This document shows positions 8,206 to 16,798 of a DNA stretch of 64,000 nt, in pieces. Location: contig CAWIMV010000002.1 of the NCBI GenBank assembly GCA_963837325.1, positions 806,001 to 870,000 of the forward strand, given 5' to 3'. Position 1 is the first letter of the stretch; each line of letters starts with the position of its first letter. This DNA is from CAVQKZ01 sp963837325 (lineage in GTDB: Bacteria; Actinomycetota; Actinomycetes; Mycobacteriales; Jatrophihabitantaceae). The position numbers and the translations under genes are program-made. The notes under the pieces were generated by a model that saw nothing but the letters and a program-made list of their open reading frames with translations, had not been told where the DNA came from and did not search any database.

Positions 8206-8882
8206 CACGCGTTCTGGTCGTCGAGGACGAGGAGTCGTTCTCCGACGCCTTGTCCTACATGCTCCGCCGCGAAGGCTACGAGGTGGAGGTCGCCGCCACC
8301 GGTCCGGACGCGCTCACCGCGTTCGACCGCGCCGGTGCCGACATGGTGCTGCTCGACATGATGCTGCCCGGGCTGTCCGGCACCGAGGTGTGCCGCAGTC
8401 TGCGGGCCAAGTCCCAGGTGCCGATCATCATCGTCACCGCCCGCGACGCCGAGGTCGACAAGGTGGTCGGCCTCGAGCTCGGCGCCGACGACTACGTCAC
8501 CAAGCCGTTCTCCTCCCGCGAACTGGTTGCCCGCATCCGCGCGGTCCTGCGCCGCGGTGCCGAGCCCGAGGAGCTGATGACCAGCACGGTCGAGGCCGGC
8601 CCGGTGCGCCTGGACATCGAGCGGCATGTCGTCTCCGTCGACGGCGTCCAGACGCCGATGCCGCTCAAGGAGTTCGACCTACTGGAACTGCTGCTGCGCA
8701 ACGCCGGCCGGGTGCTCACCCGCGGGCAGCTCATCGATCGAGTGTGGGGCGCGGACTACGTCGGCGACACGAAGACCCTCGACGTCCACGTGAAGCGACT
8801 GCGGTCCAAGATCGAGCCCGACCCGGCCAACCCGAAGTACCTGGTGACGGTGCGCGGCCTCGGTTACAAGTTCGAGGTCTGA
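8202..8882 (+). CDS. regX3: RegX3-type response regulator
   Basis: A 226-aa OmpR/PhoB-class regulator. The receiver domain (about residues 1-115) has the acidic pair EDE, the phosphorylation-site aspartate in MVLLDMMLPG, the conserved TA in VTARD and the lysine in YVTKPFS. A winged-helix DNA-binding domain follows (about 130-226), with MPLKEFDLLELLLRNAG and DVHVKRLRSKIE. It is the partner of SenX3 and in mycobacteria controls phosphate-starvation genes. Its end overlaps the convergent minus-strand gene by 19 nt. Confidence 0.95.
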   Translation: MTRVLVVEDEESFSDALSYMLRREGYEVEVAATGPDALTAFDRAGADMVLLDMMLPGLSGTEVCRSLRAKSQVPIIIVTARDAEVDKVVGLELGADDYVTKPFSSRELVARIRAVLRRGAEPEELMTSTVEAGPVRLDIERHVVSVDGVQTPMPLKEFDLLELLLRNAGRVLTRGQLIDRVWGADYVGDTKTLDVHVKRLRSKIEPDPANPKYLVTVRGLGYKFEV

Positions 8883-9676
8883 GCGGCCTCTTCGGCCAGC
8901 GCCGTCGCCGGATGGACGGCGACGAGTCCCAGCTTCAACCGGTCGGCGCACAGCCGGGCCAGTTCGTCGTACGCCGGCGCACCGATCAACGCAATCAGTT
9001 CGGGCTCGTAGGACACGTACAGCGGCTCGGCCCCGATGTGCGCCTCCGGCGACGACGTGCACCACCAGTTCAGGTCATGGCCGCCTTCGCCCCAGCCCCG
9101 GCGATCGAACTCGGTGACGGTGGACAACAGGATCCGGGTCTCGTCCGGACGGTCGACCCACTCCTGCTCGCGCCGCACCGGCAACTGCCAACACACCTCG
9201 GGCTTGGTCTCTAGCGGGTGCCGGCCGGTGCGCAGCGCCAGCGCGTGCAGCGAGCAGCCCTCGCCGCCAGGGAAACCGGGCCGGTTCAGGTAGATGCAGG
9301 CGCCGTCGACGGTCCGGGTGCGGCGGCGGTTCTCGTCGTCGCCGACGTTGTCCTTCTCGACGACGTTGAGCCGCTTGCCGTTGGTCTGCGCCGCCGGGGC
9401 GTACTGCCACGTCTCGGGCGTCAGTTCAGCGGCGAAGCGGCGCACTCGCTTCTCGTCGGCCTTGTCCGAGAAGAACGCACCGTGCGAACAACAGCCGTCA
9501 TCGGCCCGACCGGGGACGACACCGTGGCAACCGCGACCGAAGATGCACGTCCAGCGCGAGCACAACCAGGTCAGGTCGATGCGGATGCGGTGTTCGGCAT
9601 CAGCCGGATCGGTGAACTCGACCCACTCGCGGGCAAAGTCGAGTGACACTTCGGGAACGACTCGTTGGCTCGGCAC
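8864..9676 (-). CDS. Conserved cysteine-rich protein of unknown function (Rv0495c-like)
   Basis: A 270-aa protein without a signal peptide or membrane segment. It has spaced cysteines: CSRWTCIFGRGCHG, DDGCCSHG, a lone Cys before IYLNRPGFPGGEGCSLH, and VCWQLP. This arrangement recalls proteins that bind a metal or Fe-S centre through a CxxxC/CC set (a DUF3109-like pattern), but I cannot name a function. It sits between regX3 and the ppx-like gene, the place held by a protein of the same kind in M. tuberculosis (Rv0495c, from memory). Its 3' end overlaps regX3 by 19 nt and its start is 34 nt from the divergent ppx gene, so both may share a promoter region. Confidence 0.75.
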   Translation of the reverse strand: MPSQRVVPEVSLDFAREWVEFTDPADAEHRIRIDLTWLCSRWTCIFGRGCHGVVPGRADDGCCSHGAFFSDKADEKRVRRFAAELTPETWQYAPAAQTNGKRLNVVEKDNVGDDENRRRTRTVDGACIYLNRPGFPGGEGCSLHALALRTGRHPLETKPEVCWQLPVRREQEWVDRPDETRILLSTVTEFDRRGWGEGGHDLNWWCTSSPEAHIGAEPLYVSYEPELIALIGAPAYDELARLCADRLKLGLVAVHPATALAEEAAQTSNL

Positions 9677-9710
9677 TCATCGAGAGTACGGCCGCGGTTA
9701 GGGTTTGCGT

Positions 9711-10643
9711 ATGCGGCTCGGCGTTCTCGACGTTGGCTCCAACACGGTGCACCTCCTCGTCGTCGACGCGCACCGCGGCGCGCAGCCGACGCCGCAGCAT
9801 TCTCAGAAGAGCGAGTTGCGCCTGGCCGAGCACATCGATTCGCATGGCAACCTGGGCAAAGCCGGTGCCGACGCCCTCGTCAAGGCCGCGATCGACGCGC
9901 GCAAGCACGCCAAGGAACTCGGCTGCGACGAGATGCTCGCGTTCGCGACCTCGTCGGTGCGCGACGCCCGCAACAGTGCCGATGTGCTCAAACGCGTCGG
10001 CAAGGAGGCCGGTGTCGAGCTGAGCGTGCTCGCCGGTGAGGACGAAGCCCGGCTGACCTTTCTGGCCGTTCGCCGCTGGCTCGGCTGGAGCGCCGGCAAC
10101 CTGATCTGTCTCGACATCGGCGGCGGATCCTTGGAACTGGGCGCAGGCGAAGACGAGGACCCCGGCGTAGCGGTCTCGCTCCCGCTGGGCGCGGCCCGGC
10201 TGACCCGGGAGTGGTTCGACGCCGACCCGCCGAGCAAATCGGCGGTGGCCAAGCTGCGCGAACACGTCGACGAGCAGTTGGCCGAGCCGGCGGTCCGGCT
10301 GCTCAAGGGCGGCCCGCCCGACCGCGTCGTCGCCACGAGCAAGACGTTCCGCACGCTGGCCCGCCTGGCCGGGGCCGCGCCGAGTTCGGAAGGCCCGCGC
10401 GTACGGCGCACCCTCACCCGTACCGGCCTGACCCAGGTGAGCGCGTTCATCTCCCGCATGGCCTCGAGTGACCTGGCCGAGCTGGACGGGGTCAGCGTCG
10501 GACGCGCGCACCAGACCCTCGCCGGCGCGGTCGTCGCCGCGGCCGCCATGGACGCGCTTGCGGTGGCCGAGTTGGAGCTGTGCCCGTGGGCGCTGCGCGA
10601 AGGAGTGATCTTGCGGCGGCTGGACTGGCTCTCCGGCAACTGA
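9711..10643 (+). CDS. ppx: Ppx/GppA-family phosphatase (exopolyphosphatase-like)
   Basis: A 310-aa protein of the ASKHA fold. The first phosphate loop is LGVLDVGSNTVHLLVVDAH, the second is LICLDIGGGSLELGAG; SVRDARNSADVL and AGEDEARLTFLAVRRW are also typical. The family hydrolyses polyphosphate or pppGpp; the short, one-domain form here matches mycobacterial Ppx1 (Rv0496-like) more than the long enterobacterial enzyme. I took ATG 9711 rather than the TTG two codons earlier. Next to SenX3/RegX3 it fits a phosphate/stringent theme, which is inference from position. Confidence 0.88.
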   Translation: MRLGVLDVGSNTVHLLVVDAHRGAQPTPQHSQKSELRLAEHIDSHGNLGKAGADALVKAAIDARKHAKELGCDEMLAFATSSVRDARNSADVLKRVGKEAGVELSVLAGEDEARLTFLAVRRWLGWSAGNLICLDIGGGSLELGAGEDEDPGVAVSLPLGAARLTREWFDADPPSKSAVAKLREHVDEQLAEPAVRLLKGGPPDRVVATSKTFRTLARLAGAAPSSEGPRVRRTLTRTGLTQVSAFISRMASSDLAELDGVSVGRAHQTLAGAVVAAAAMDALAVAELELCPWALREGVILRRLDWLSGN

Positions 10644-10671
10644 GCGTGACCAGCGGTTACCCTGCCGGGAT

Positions 10672-11517
10672 ATGAGCTCCGATGCGCCCGCCGCCGGAGT
10701 AGCCAGGGGGCTGCGCACGTCCAAGGCCAAGGTCGGGCTGTCGACCGCATCGGTCTATCCCGAGAGCACGGCCGCCGCGTTCGAGCTCGCCGCGAAGCTC
10801 GGCTACGACGGTGTCGAGGTCATGGTCTGGACCGACCCGGTCAGCCAGGACCCGTACGCGCTGTTGCGGTTGTCGCAGCATTACCAGGTGCCGATCCTGG
10901 CGATCCATGCCCCGTGCCTGATCATCACCCAGCGCGTGTGGAGTACCGACCCGTGGGTCAAGTTGCAGAAGGCCCAGTTCGCGGCGGAACTGCTGGGTGC
11001 GCAGACCGTCGTGGTCCATCCGCCGTTTCGCTGGCAGCGCGACTACGCCCGCGGCTTCGAGGCCGGCATCGAGCAGATGGCCGGGGAGACGGATGTCCGC
11101 TTCGCCGTGGAGAACATGTTCCCGCTGCGGGTGCGCGGCCGGGAGGTATCGGCCTACCAACCCACGTGGGACGTTGCATTCGACGACCAGAACTACCGCG
11201 ACTACACCCTCGACCTGTCCCACGCGGCGGTTTCGCAGTCGGATTCGCTGGCGATGCTCGAGGCGATGGGACCGCGGCTGAGTCACCTGCACATCGCGGA
11301 CGGCACCGGGCTGAGCAAGGACGAGCACCTGATACCCGGCCGCGGCGACCAGCCCTGCGTCCAGGTGCTCGAACGCGTCGCCGCTGCCGGTTTCGCCGGA
11401 CATGTGATCGTCGAGGTCAATACCCGCCGGGCCCTCGACCGCGCGGAGCGCGAGGCCGACCTGGCCGAGGCCCTTGCGTTCTGCCGGCTGCACCTCGTCG
11501 CCGCGCCCGCTGGTTAG
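10672..11517 (+). CDS. Sugar phosphate isomerase/epimerase-like TIM-barrel protein
   Basis: A 281-aa AP-endonuclease-2/xylose-isomerase-like TIM barrel. Metal-site style residues appear along the strands: IHAP, VVHPPFRW, FAVENMFP, LDLSHAA, HLHIADGTG and VIVEVNT, the usual His/Glu/Asp ladder. The exact substrate is unknown. It occupies the slot of M. tuberculosis Rv0498, between a ppx gene and proC. The start is ATG 10672, 28 nt after the ppx stop. Confidence 0.82.
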   Translation: MSSDAPAAGVARGLRTSKAKVGLSTASVYPESTAAAFELAAKLGYDGVEVMVWTDPVSQDPYALLRLSQHYQVPILAIHAPCLIITQRVWSTDPWVKLQKAQFAAELLGAQTVVVHPPFRWQRDYARGFEAGIEQMAGETDVRFAVENMFPLRVRGREVSAYQPTWDVAFDDQNYRDYTLDLSHAAVSQSDSLAMLEAMGPRLSHLHIADGTGLSKDEHLIPGRGDQPCVQVLERVAAAGFAGHVIVEVNTRRALDRAEREADLAEALAFCRLHLVAAPAG

Positions 11518-11527
11518 CCTGGCAGCC

Positions 11528-12490
11528 ATGCTCCGCACAATGCTTCGCTCGACGATCCTGGCCGCCGCGCGCAACGACCAGGTCGAACACGTCGTCACGG
11601 TCGCGCCGGTGTCGCGCAGTGTCGTGCGGCGGTTCGTCGGCGGCCCCGACACGGCCGCGGCCGTCGCAACGTCGGGACGCCTCGTCGCCGACGGCCTCAC
11701 CGTCACCCTGGACCACCTGGGCGAGGACACCACCGACGCGACCCAGGCCCAGGCGGTCGTCACGGCCTACGTCGAGCTGCTGAGCGCGCTGGAGCGGGCC
11801 GGGCTCACCGAGCGCCTCAGGCCGTTGACGGCGCGCAGCGAGGTCAGCGTCAAGCTCAGCGCCATCGGTCAGGCCCTCGGCGGCGACGGCGAAAAGATTG
11901 CCCTCGAGCACGCCCGCCGCATCTGCACCGAGGCTCGTCGCGTCGGCGCCACCGTCACGCTCGACATGGAGGATCACACCACCACGGACTCGACCCTGAG
12001 CATCCTGGCCGAGCTGCGCGCTGACTTTCCCGATACCGGCGCGGTGCTGCAGGCGTACCTGCACCGGACCGAGAGCGATTGCCGTGACCTCGCCACCGCG
12101 GGCAGCCGGGTGCGGCTGTGCAAGGGCGCCTACCAGGAGCCGTCGTCGGTCGCGTTCCAGAAGCGCGGTGATGTCGACCGGTCCTACGTCCGGTGCGCGG
12201 AGGCACTGCTCGCGGGTGCGGGCTACCCGATGTTCGCCACCCACGACCCGCGGTTGATCGCGATCGCCACCGAGCGGGCGAAGTTCTACGGCAAGGACCT
12301 GGGCGACTTCGAACTGCAACTGCTGTACGGGATCCGGCCCGACGAACAGCGTCGCCTCGCCGCGGCCGGGCACACCGTGCGCGTCTACGTCCCTTACGGT
12401 GCGCAGTGGTACGGCTACCTGATGCGCCGGCTGGCCGAGCGGCCGGCCAACCTGGCATTCTTCGCCCGCGCCCTCGTCTCGAAAGGCTGA
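11528..12490 (+). CDS. putA: Proline dehydrogenase (monofunctional, FAD-dependent)
   Basis: A 320-aa proline dehydrogenase of the TIM-barrel class, oxidising proline to pyrroline-5-carboxylate with FAD. Seen motifs: SVKLSAIGQAL, VTLDMEDHT, AVLQAYLHRTESD, RVRLCKGAYQEP with the flavin-contacting lysine, MFATHDPRLI, FELQLLYGI and YVPYGAQWYGYLMRRLAERP with the substrate-binding arginine pair. The P5C dehydrogenase domain of bifunctional PutA is absent. It starts 10 nt after the previous gene and ends 3 nt before proC, so proline breakdown and proline synthesis genes share one transcript here. Confidence 0.92.
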   Translation: MLRTMLRSTILAAARNDQVEHVVTVAPVSRSVVRRFVGGPDTAAAVATSGRLVADGLTVTLDHLGEDTTDATQAQAVVTAYVELLSALERAGLTERLRPLTARSEVSVKLSAIGQALGGDGEKIALEHARRICTEARRVGATVTLDMEDHTTTDSTLSILAELRADFPDTGAVLQAYLHRTESDCRDLATAGSRVRLCKGAYQEPSSVAFQKRGDVDRSYVRCAEALLAGAGYPMFATHDPRLIAIATERAKFYGKDLGDFELQLLYGIRPDEQRRLAAAGHTVRVYVPYGAQWYGYLMRRLAERPANLAFFARALVSKG

Positions 12491-12493
12491 CCG

Positions 12494-13297
12494 ATGGACG
12501 GACTGGCGATACTCGGCGGCGGCAAGATTGGCGAGGCGCTGCTGTCGGGCCTGCTACGCGGTGAGCGCACGGCCGCCGACATCGTCGTTTCCGAGAAGCA
12601 CCCGGAGCGGGCCGCGTACCTCGCCGGCACCTACGGGGTGAAGGTGCTCGACGTCGCCGCGGCCACGAGCGCAGCCCGCACGCTCGTGCTGGCCGTCAAG
12701 CCGCAGGACATCGACGCCCTGCTCGCCGAACTGCATCCGGTCGTCGGCGCGCACCACGTCGTCGTGTCGGTCGCGGCCGGGGTGACCACTGCTCATATCG
12801 AGCGGCATCTGGCCGACGCCGTGCCAGTGGTGCGCTGCATGCCCAACACGCCGGCCCTGGTCGACCAGGCGATGACGGCGGTCTCGGCCGGAGCGCACGC
12901 CACCGAGCAGCACCTGATCATCGCCGAGTCGTTGCTGGCCGCGGTCGGCCGGGTCGTCCGGGTGCCCGAGTCGCAGCTCGATGCGGTGACCGCGCTGTCC
13001 GGATCCGGACCGGCCTACTTCTTCTTCCTGGTCGAGGCGATGATCGACGCGGGCATCCTGCTCGGCCTGCCGCGCGCGCTCGCGGCCGAGCTGATCGTGC
13101 AGACGGCCATCGGCTCGGCCGTCATGCTGCGCGACTCCGGCGAGCACCCCGTGCAGCTGCGCGAGGCGGTCACCAGCCCGGGCGGAACCACGATTGCCGC
13201 CATCCGTGAATTGGAGGTGCACGGTGTTCGGGCCGCGCTGCTGGCGGCCATCGAGGCGGCCTGTATCCGTAGCCGAGAGCTCGGAGCAGACGGTTGA
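12494..13297 (+). CDS. proC: Pyrroline-5-carboxylate reductase
   Basis: A 267-aa NAD(P)H-dependent enzyme making the last step of proline synthesis. The Rossmann start LAILGGGKIGEALLSGLL, the VKPQDIDALL segment, CMPNTPALVDQAMTAV, and the C-terminal dimer motif ALSGSGPAYFFFLVEAMIDAG followed by EAVTSPGGTTIAAIRELE are all diagnostic. Length is normal. It sits 3 nt behind the proline dehydrogenase and ahead of a small HTH gene, matching the mycobacterial order (Rv0500, Rv0500A, Rv0500B). Confidence 0.95.
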   Translation: MDGLAILGGGKIGEALLSGLLRGERTAADIVVSEKHPERAAYLAGTYGVKVLDVAAATSAARTLVLAVKPQDIDALLAELHPVVGAHHVVVSVAAGVTTAHIERHLADAVPVVRCMPNTPALVDQAMTAVSAGAHATEQHLIIAESLLAAVGRVVRVPESQLDAVTALSGSGPAYFFFLVEAMIDAGILLGLPRALAAELIVQTAIGSAVMLRDSGEHPVQLREAVTSPGGTTIAAIRELEVHGVRAALLAAIEAACIRSRELGADG

Positions 13298-13467
13298 GTG
13301 GCACGATATAGCGGTATCCGCGCCTAATTGGCGGTTTGGTCGGCGTCAGATGAGCGACATCTATCGCATCAGCCCCACCCGTACCGCTACTGTTCATCGA
13401 GCACGTGCGTGTCCCGCTCGTCGGTGGGGAAGCCGACGGCCCTGACACGTGCCGAAGGTGTCGGTGA

Positions 13468-13725
13468 ATGATGAGCACGTCCGGTAATCGCGAATCAAGT
13501 GAGCCTGCGCAGTCCCCTGGGGTACACCCGGTCGACCCAGCGCTCGCCGAGGTGAAGTTCCTGACGGTGGCCGAGGTGGCCGGCGTCATGCGCGTTTCCA
13601 AGATGACCGTGTACCGCATGGTGCACAGCGGCGATCTGCCCGCGGTCCGCGTCGGGCGATCTTTCCGCGTCCCGGAAAAGGCAGTTCACGACTACCTTCG
13701 GGCTGCCTTCATCGAGGCCGGTTGA
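13468..13725 (+). CDS. Small MerR/excisionase-type helix-turn-helix DNA-binding protein
   Basis: An 85-aa protein. After a disordered N-terminus, residues 28-80 form a winged helix-turn-helix: FLTVAEVAGVMRVSKMTVYRMV, GDLPAVRVGRSFRVPEKAV, DYL. This is the HTH_17/BldC-like excisionase fold, but in actinobacteria this gene is a fixed chromosomal neighbour of proC and bS22 rather than a phage function. Its start is one of two adjacent ATGs (13468, 13471). The 170-nt gap upstream holds nothing I can name. Confidence 0.88.
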   Translation: MMSTSGNRESSEPAQSPGVHPVDPALAEVKFLTVAEVAGVMRVSKMTVYRMVHSGDLPAVRVGRSFRVPEKAVHDYLRAAFIEAG

Positions 13726-13843
13726 CGGTCGGCGCGCGAGCGCGCAGTAGGCTCACGGACTGGTAGCACCACCAGCCCGGCGAGCACGCCTGGGTAATCA
13801 CCGACAACTGCGCCCGGTCCGCCGGGAAATCAATGAGGTTCGC

Positions 13844-13942
13844 ATGGGTTCTGTCATCAAGAAGCGGCGTAAGCGGATGGCCAAGAAGAAGCACCGCAAG
13901 CTGCTGAAGAAGACGCGCGTCCAGCGCCGCAACAAGAAGTAG
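13844..13942 (+). CDS. 30S ribosomal protein bS22 (AURKAIP1/COX24-domain)
   Basis: A 32-aa, extremely basic peptide, MGSVIKKRRKRMAKKKHR followed by a run of Lys/Arg. This is the actinobacterial ribosomal protein bS22, which shares the KKRRKRM core with the AURKAIP1/COX24 domain and binds the small subunit. TGAGG lies just ahead of the ATG at 13844. Position between the HTH gene and the epimerase matches the Rv0500B locus. Genes this short are easily overlooked. Confidence 0.9.
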   Translation: MGSVIKKRRKRMAKKKHRKLLKKTRVQRRNKK

Positions 13943-13969
13943 CGCCGCGACGCGACCCTGGGGGGAACA

Positions 13970-14944
13970 GTGTCCAGCGTCGTCCTGATCACAGGTGTCA
14001 GCCGGTATCTCGGAGGCCAGCTGGCGGCCCGGCTCGCGGCTGACTCCTCCGTCGAGCGAATCATCGGTGTCGACGCGTCGCCGCCGCGGCCGGCCCAGCT
14101 GGCCCGGCTCGGCCGCACCGAGTTCGTGCGGGCCGACATCCGCAACCCGTTGATCGCGAACGTGTTGACCCAGGCCCACGTCGACACGGTCGTGCACGCC
14201 GCCGCCGGTACTGCGCGCCTGACTCGGGGAACGGGGACCGCCCGCGAGCTCAACCGCGTGGGCACGATGCAACTGCTCGCGGCCTGTCAGCGTTCGGACT
14301 CGCTCGCTCGGGTCGTGGTGAAGTCGACGACGGCGGTGTACGGATCCGGCCCGCGCGATCCCGCCGTATTCACCGAGGACATGGCCGCGGTCGGTCAGCC
14401 CAGCGGCGGCTACGCCAGCGACGCGCTCGAGATCGAAGGCTACGTGCGCGGCTTCAGCCGGCGCCGTCCCGACATCACGGTGTCGATGCTCCGCCTCGCC
14501 AGCCTGATCGGCCCGACGATCGAGTCACCGCTGACGCGCTACCTCGCCATGCCGCTCGTGCCGACTTCGCTCGGCTTCGATCCCCGGTTGCAACTGCTGC
14601 AGGAGACCGATGCCGTCGAGGTGCTTCGGCTGGCCACCCTCGCCGGGAACGCGGGCGTCTACAACGTCGCCGCTGATGGCGTCCTCTACCTGTCGCAGGC
14701 GGTCCGCCGGGCGCGGCGGCTGCGCCTGCCGGTGCCGGCAGCGGCAATCTCGCTCGTCGGCGGCCTGGTCGGCAACAGCGGGGTGGTCGAGTTCTCTGCC
14801 GAGCAGGCCGACTTCCTGAACTTTGGTCGGGTCGTCGACACGTCGCGGCTCCGGGAGGCGTTCGGCTACCGCCCGCTGTACTCCACTGATCAGGCGCTGC
14901 AGTCCTATCTCGACCGTTGGTCCGCGACGAGCGAGGCGGGGTGA
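13970..14944 (+). CDS. NAD-dependent epimerase/dehydratase-family protein (Rv0501/GalE2-like)
   Basis: A 324-aa extended SDR. VLITGVSRYLGGQLAARLA is the NAD-binding loop, slightly altered from TGxxGxxG; VHAAAGTARL and VVVKSTTAVYGSG follow. The catalytic tyrosine of the usual YxxxK is replaced or shifted: the region reads GGYASDALEIEGYVRGF, without a clear Lys four residues on, so sugar-epimerase activity should not be assumed. The GTG start at 13970 follows GGGGGAAC. The stop overlaps the acyltransferase start (GTGA), and this pair with bS22 is conserved in actinobacteria. Confidence 0.82.
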   Translation: MSSVVLITGVSRYLGGQLAARLAADSSVERIIGVDASPPRPAQLARLGRTEFVRADIRNPLIANVLTQAHVDTVVHAAAGTARLTRGTGTARELNRVGTMQLLAACQRSDSLARVVVKSTTAVYGSGPRDPAVFTEDMAAVGQPSGGYASDALEIEGYVRGFSRRRPDITVSMLRLASLIGPTIESPLTRYLAMPLVPTSLGFDPRLQLLQETDAVEVLRLATLAGNAGVYNVAADGVLYLSQAVRRARRLRLPVPAAAISLVGGLVGNSGVVEFSAEQADFLNFGRVVDTSRLREAFGYRPLYSTDQALQSYLDRWSATSEAG

Positions 14945-15915
14945 GCGACGTGGACGGGGCCCGCATCATTCCGCTGCGCGGCCGGGCCACGCCGGCCGCA
15001 CCGGGGCCCGACGCTGCGCCGGTCGACGTCGCGTCCGCAGCAGCGACCGCTGGAGAACTGATCGGCTGGGAAGGCCGGCTCTATGAGGGCTTGGCCTTCC
15101 TGCGGCGCCGGCTGTCCGGGGACTACGGCGTGGACGAGTTCGGCTTCGATCCCGACCTCACCGAGAACGTCGTGCTGCGATTGCTCAAGCCGCTCTACGA
15201 CCAGTGGTTCCGCGTCGAGGTCAACGGCGTGGAGAACATTCCACCCGACGGCGGCGCGCTGCTCGTTGCCAATCACGCCGGTGGCCTGTGGGCGCTCGAC
15301 AGTGTGATGACGGCCGTGGCGGTGCACGAGCACACCGCCGACGAGGACGGCGGCGGTCGGTACCTGCGGATGCTCGGCGCCGACCTGCTGTTCACCGTTC
15401 CTGGTCTCGGATCGTTGGCCCGCAAGAGCGGGGCGACGCTCGCCTGCAACCCCGACGCCGAACGGCTGCTGGCAGCCGGTGAGCTGGTCGGTGTGTGGCC
15501 CGAAGGTTTCAAGGGCATCGGCAAGCCGTTTCGCGACCGGTACCGACTGCAGCGCTTCGGTCGCGGCGGCTTTGTGCATGCGGCGTTGCAGACGGGCGTG
15601 CCCATCGTCCCGGTGTCGATCGTCGGCTCCGAGGAGATCCATCCCGTCCTGGCCAACGTCAAGACATTGGCCCGCATACTGGATCTGCCTTATTTCCCGG
15701 TCACGCCGACGTTTCCGTGGTTGGGCCCGCTCGGGCTCGTCCCGCTTCCCAGCAAGTGGTACATCGAGTTCGGCACGCCGATGGAGACGGCCGGCTACGG
15801 CGCGGCCGCGGCCGCTGACCCGGTGGTGCTGTTCGACCTCACCGACCGGGTGCGCGAGACCATCCAGGCCACGCTGTACCGGCTACTCGTACAGCGCCGA
15901 TCCGTCTGGCGATGA
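14941..15915 (+). CDS. 1-acyl-glycerol-3-phosphate acyltransferase-like protein (PlsC domain, Rv0502-like)
   Basis: A 324-aa protein with a PlsC/LPLAT domain. The HxxxxD-type box is LLVANHAGGLWALDSVM, and the second block is VGVWPEGFKGIGKPF (normally FPEGxxS/TR), followed by PIVPVSIVGSEE. These define glycerolipid acyltransferases and relatives such as DUF374-like membrane hydrolases. About 60 N-terminal residues are low-complexity Ala/Pro. The GTG start overlaps the epimerase stop. The last 77 nt overlap the convergent HAD gene. The exact acyl acceptor is unknown. Confidence 0.85.
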   Translation: MSDVDGARIIPLRGRATPAAPGPDAAPVDVASAAATAGELIGWEGRLYEGLAFLRRRLSGDYGVDEFGFDPDLTENVVLRLLKPLYDQWFRVEVNGVENIPPDGGALLVANHAGGLWALDSVMTAVAVHEHTADEDGGGRYLRMLGADLLFTVPGLGSLARKSGATLACNPDAERLLAAGELVGVWPEGFKGIGKPFRDRYRLQRFGRGGFVHAALQTGVPIVPVSIVGSEEIHPVLANVKTLARILDLPYFPVTPTFPWLGPLGLVPLPSKWYIEFGTPMETAGYGAAAAADPVVLFDLTDRVRETIQATLYRLLVQRRSVWR

Positions 15916-16735
15916 CCGTTCGCCGTCGGCTCGCCTGCGTCGCGCGCCGGCGCCGCACGGCCAGTCCGGCGGTCACGCCACCGGCGACAGCGCCGACGCC
16001 GAGCGCCGCACCCGCGCCGGCGCGGGCCACCTTGCGCCCGGTGCGGAAATCCTGGATCGGCCAGCCCCGCTCCTTCGCCTCGACCCGCAGTGCCGAGTCC
16101 GGGTTGACCGCGACGGCGTGTCCGACGAGCGACAGCATCGGGATGTCGTTGATCGAGTCGGAGTACGCCGTGCATTGCTCCAGGGCGAGCCCTTCGCGTT
16201 CGGCCAGCGCGCTGACGGCGTGAGCTTTGGCCTGCCCATGCAGCACCTCACCGACGAGATCGCCCGTGTAGACGCCGTCCTCCGATTCGGCGATCGTGCC
16301 GAGAGCGCCAGTCAGCCCGAGTCGGCGGGCGATGATCGTGGCGAGCTCGACCGGCGTCGCCGTCACCAACCAGACCGGTTCGCCGGCGGCGAGGTGCTGC
16401 ATCGCCAGCGCTCGCGTGCCCGGCCAGATCTTGTCGGCCATCTCTTCGTCGTAGATCCGCTCTCCCAGCGCGATGATGTCGGCCACCCGCTTGCCGGCGA
16501 CGAACGCCAAGGCCGAATCGCGCGCCGTGTGCAAGTCACGGTGGTGCTCGCCGCTGATCCGGAGCCTGGTCTGGCGCATCGTGAAGCGCACGAGGTCGCG
16601 CCACGTGAAGAAGTTCCGTGCGGCCATGCCCTTGGCGAAGTGGAAGATCGAGGCCCCGACCATCATCGTGTTGTCGACGTCGAAGAATGCTGCCGCGCGC
16701 AGGTCAGGGGTGTCGATCCGCGCTGGCTCAGCCAC
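15839..16735 (-). CDS. HAD-superfamily subfamily IB hydrolase (SerB1-like)
   Basis: A 298-aa HAD-IB phosphatase. The catalytic aspartates are in AAFFDVDNTMM (DxDxT), motif II is WLVTATP, and the metal-binding motif is AYSDSINDIPML. After the domain comes a Gly/Ala-rich hydrophobic stretch (GAGAALGVGAVAGGVTAGLAV), probably a membrane anchor, then a basic tail. I prefer GTG 16735; an open frame extends to 16783 without a ribosome site. M. tuberculosis serB1 occupies the same place, but true phosphoserine phosphatase activity is not shown here. It lies downstream of the anti-sigma candidate on the same strand. Confidence 0.87.
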   Translation of the reverse strand: MAEPARIDTPDLRAAAFFDVDNTMMVGASIFHFAKGMAARNFFTWRDLVRFTMRQTRLRISGEHHRDLHTARDSALAFVAGKRVADIIALGERIYDEEMADKIWPGTRALAMQHLAAGEPVWLVTATPVELATIIARRLGLTGALGTIAESEDGVYTGDLVGEVLHGQAKAHAVSALAEREGLALEQCTAYSDSINDIPMLSLVGHAVAVNPDSALRVEAKERGWPIQDFRTGRKVARAGAGAALGVGAVAGGVTAGLAVRRRRATQASRRRTVIARRIGAVRVAGTAWPGWSRAPGR

Positions 16736-16798
16736 TTGGCCAGGGTATCGAGGTGGCGACCCTGCTCGCGCCCGCCGGCCCACCCGGTGTGGACGGCG

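Noticed and set aside
13468..13725. Prophage excisionase
   Set aside because: The HTH is of the excisionase fold, but no integrase or phage genes are near and the proC-HTH-bS22 order is an actinobacterial core arrangement.
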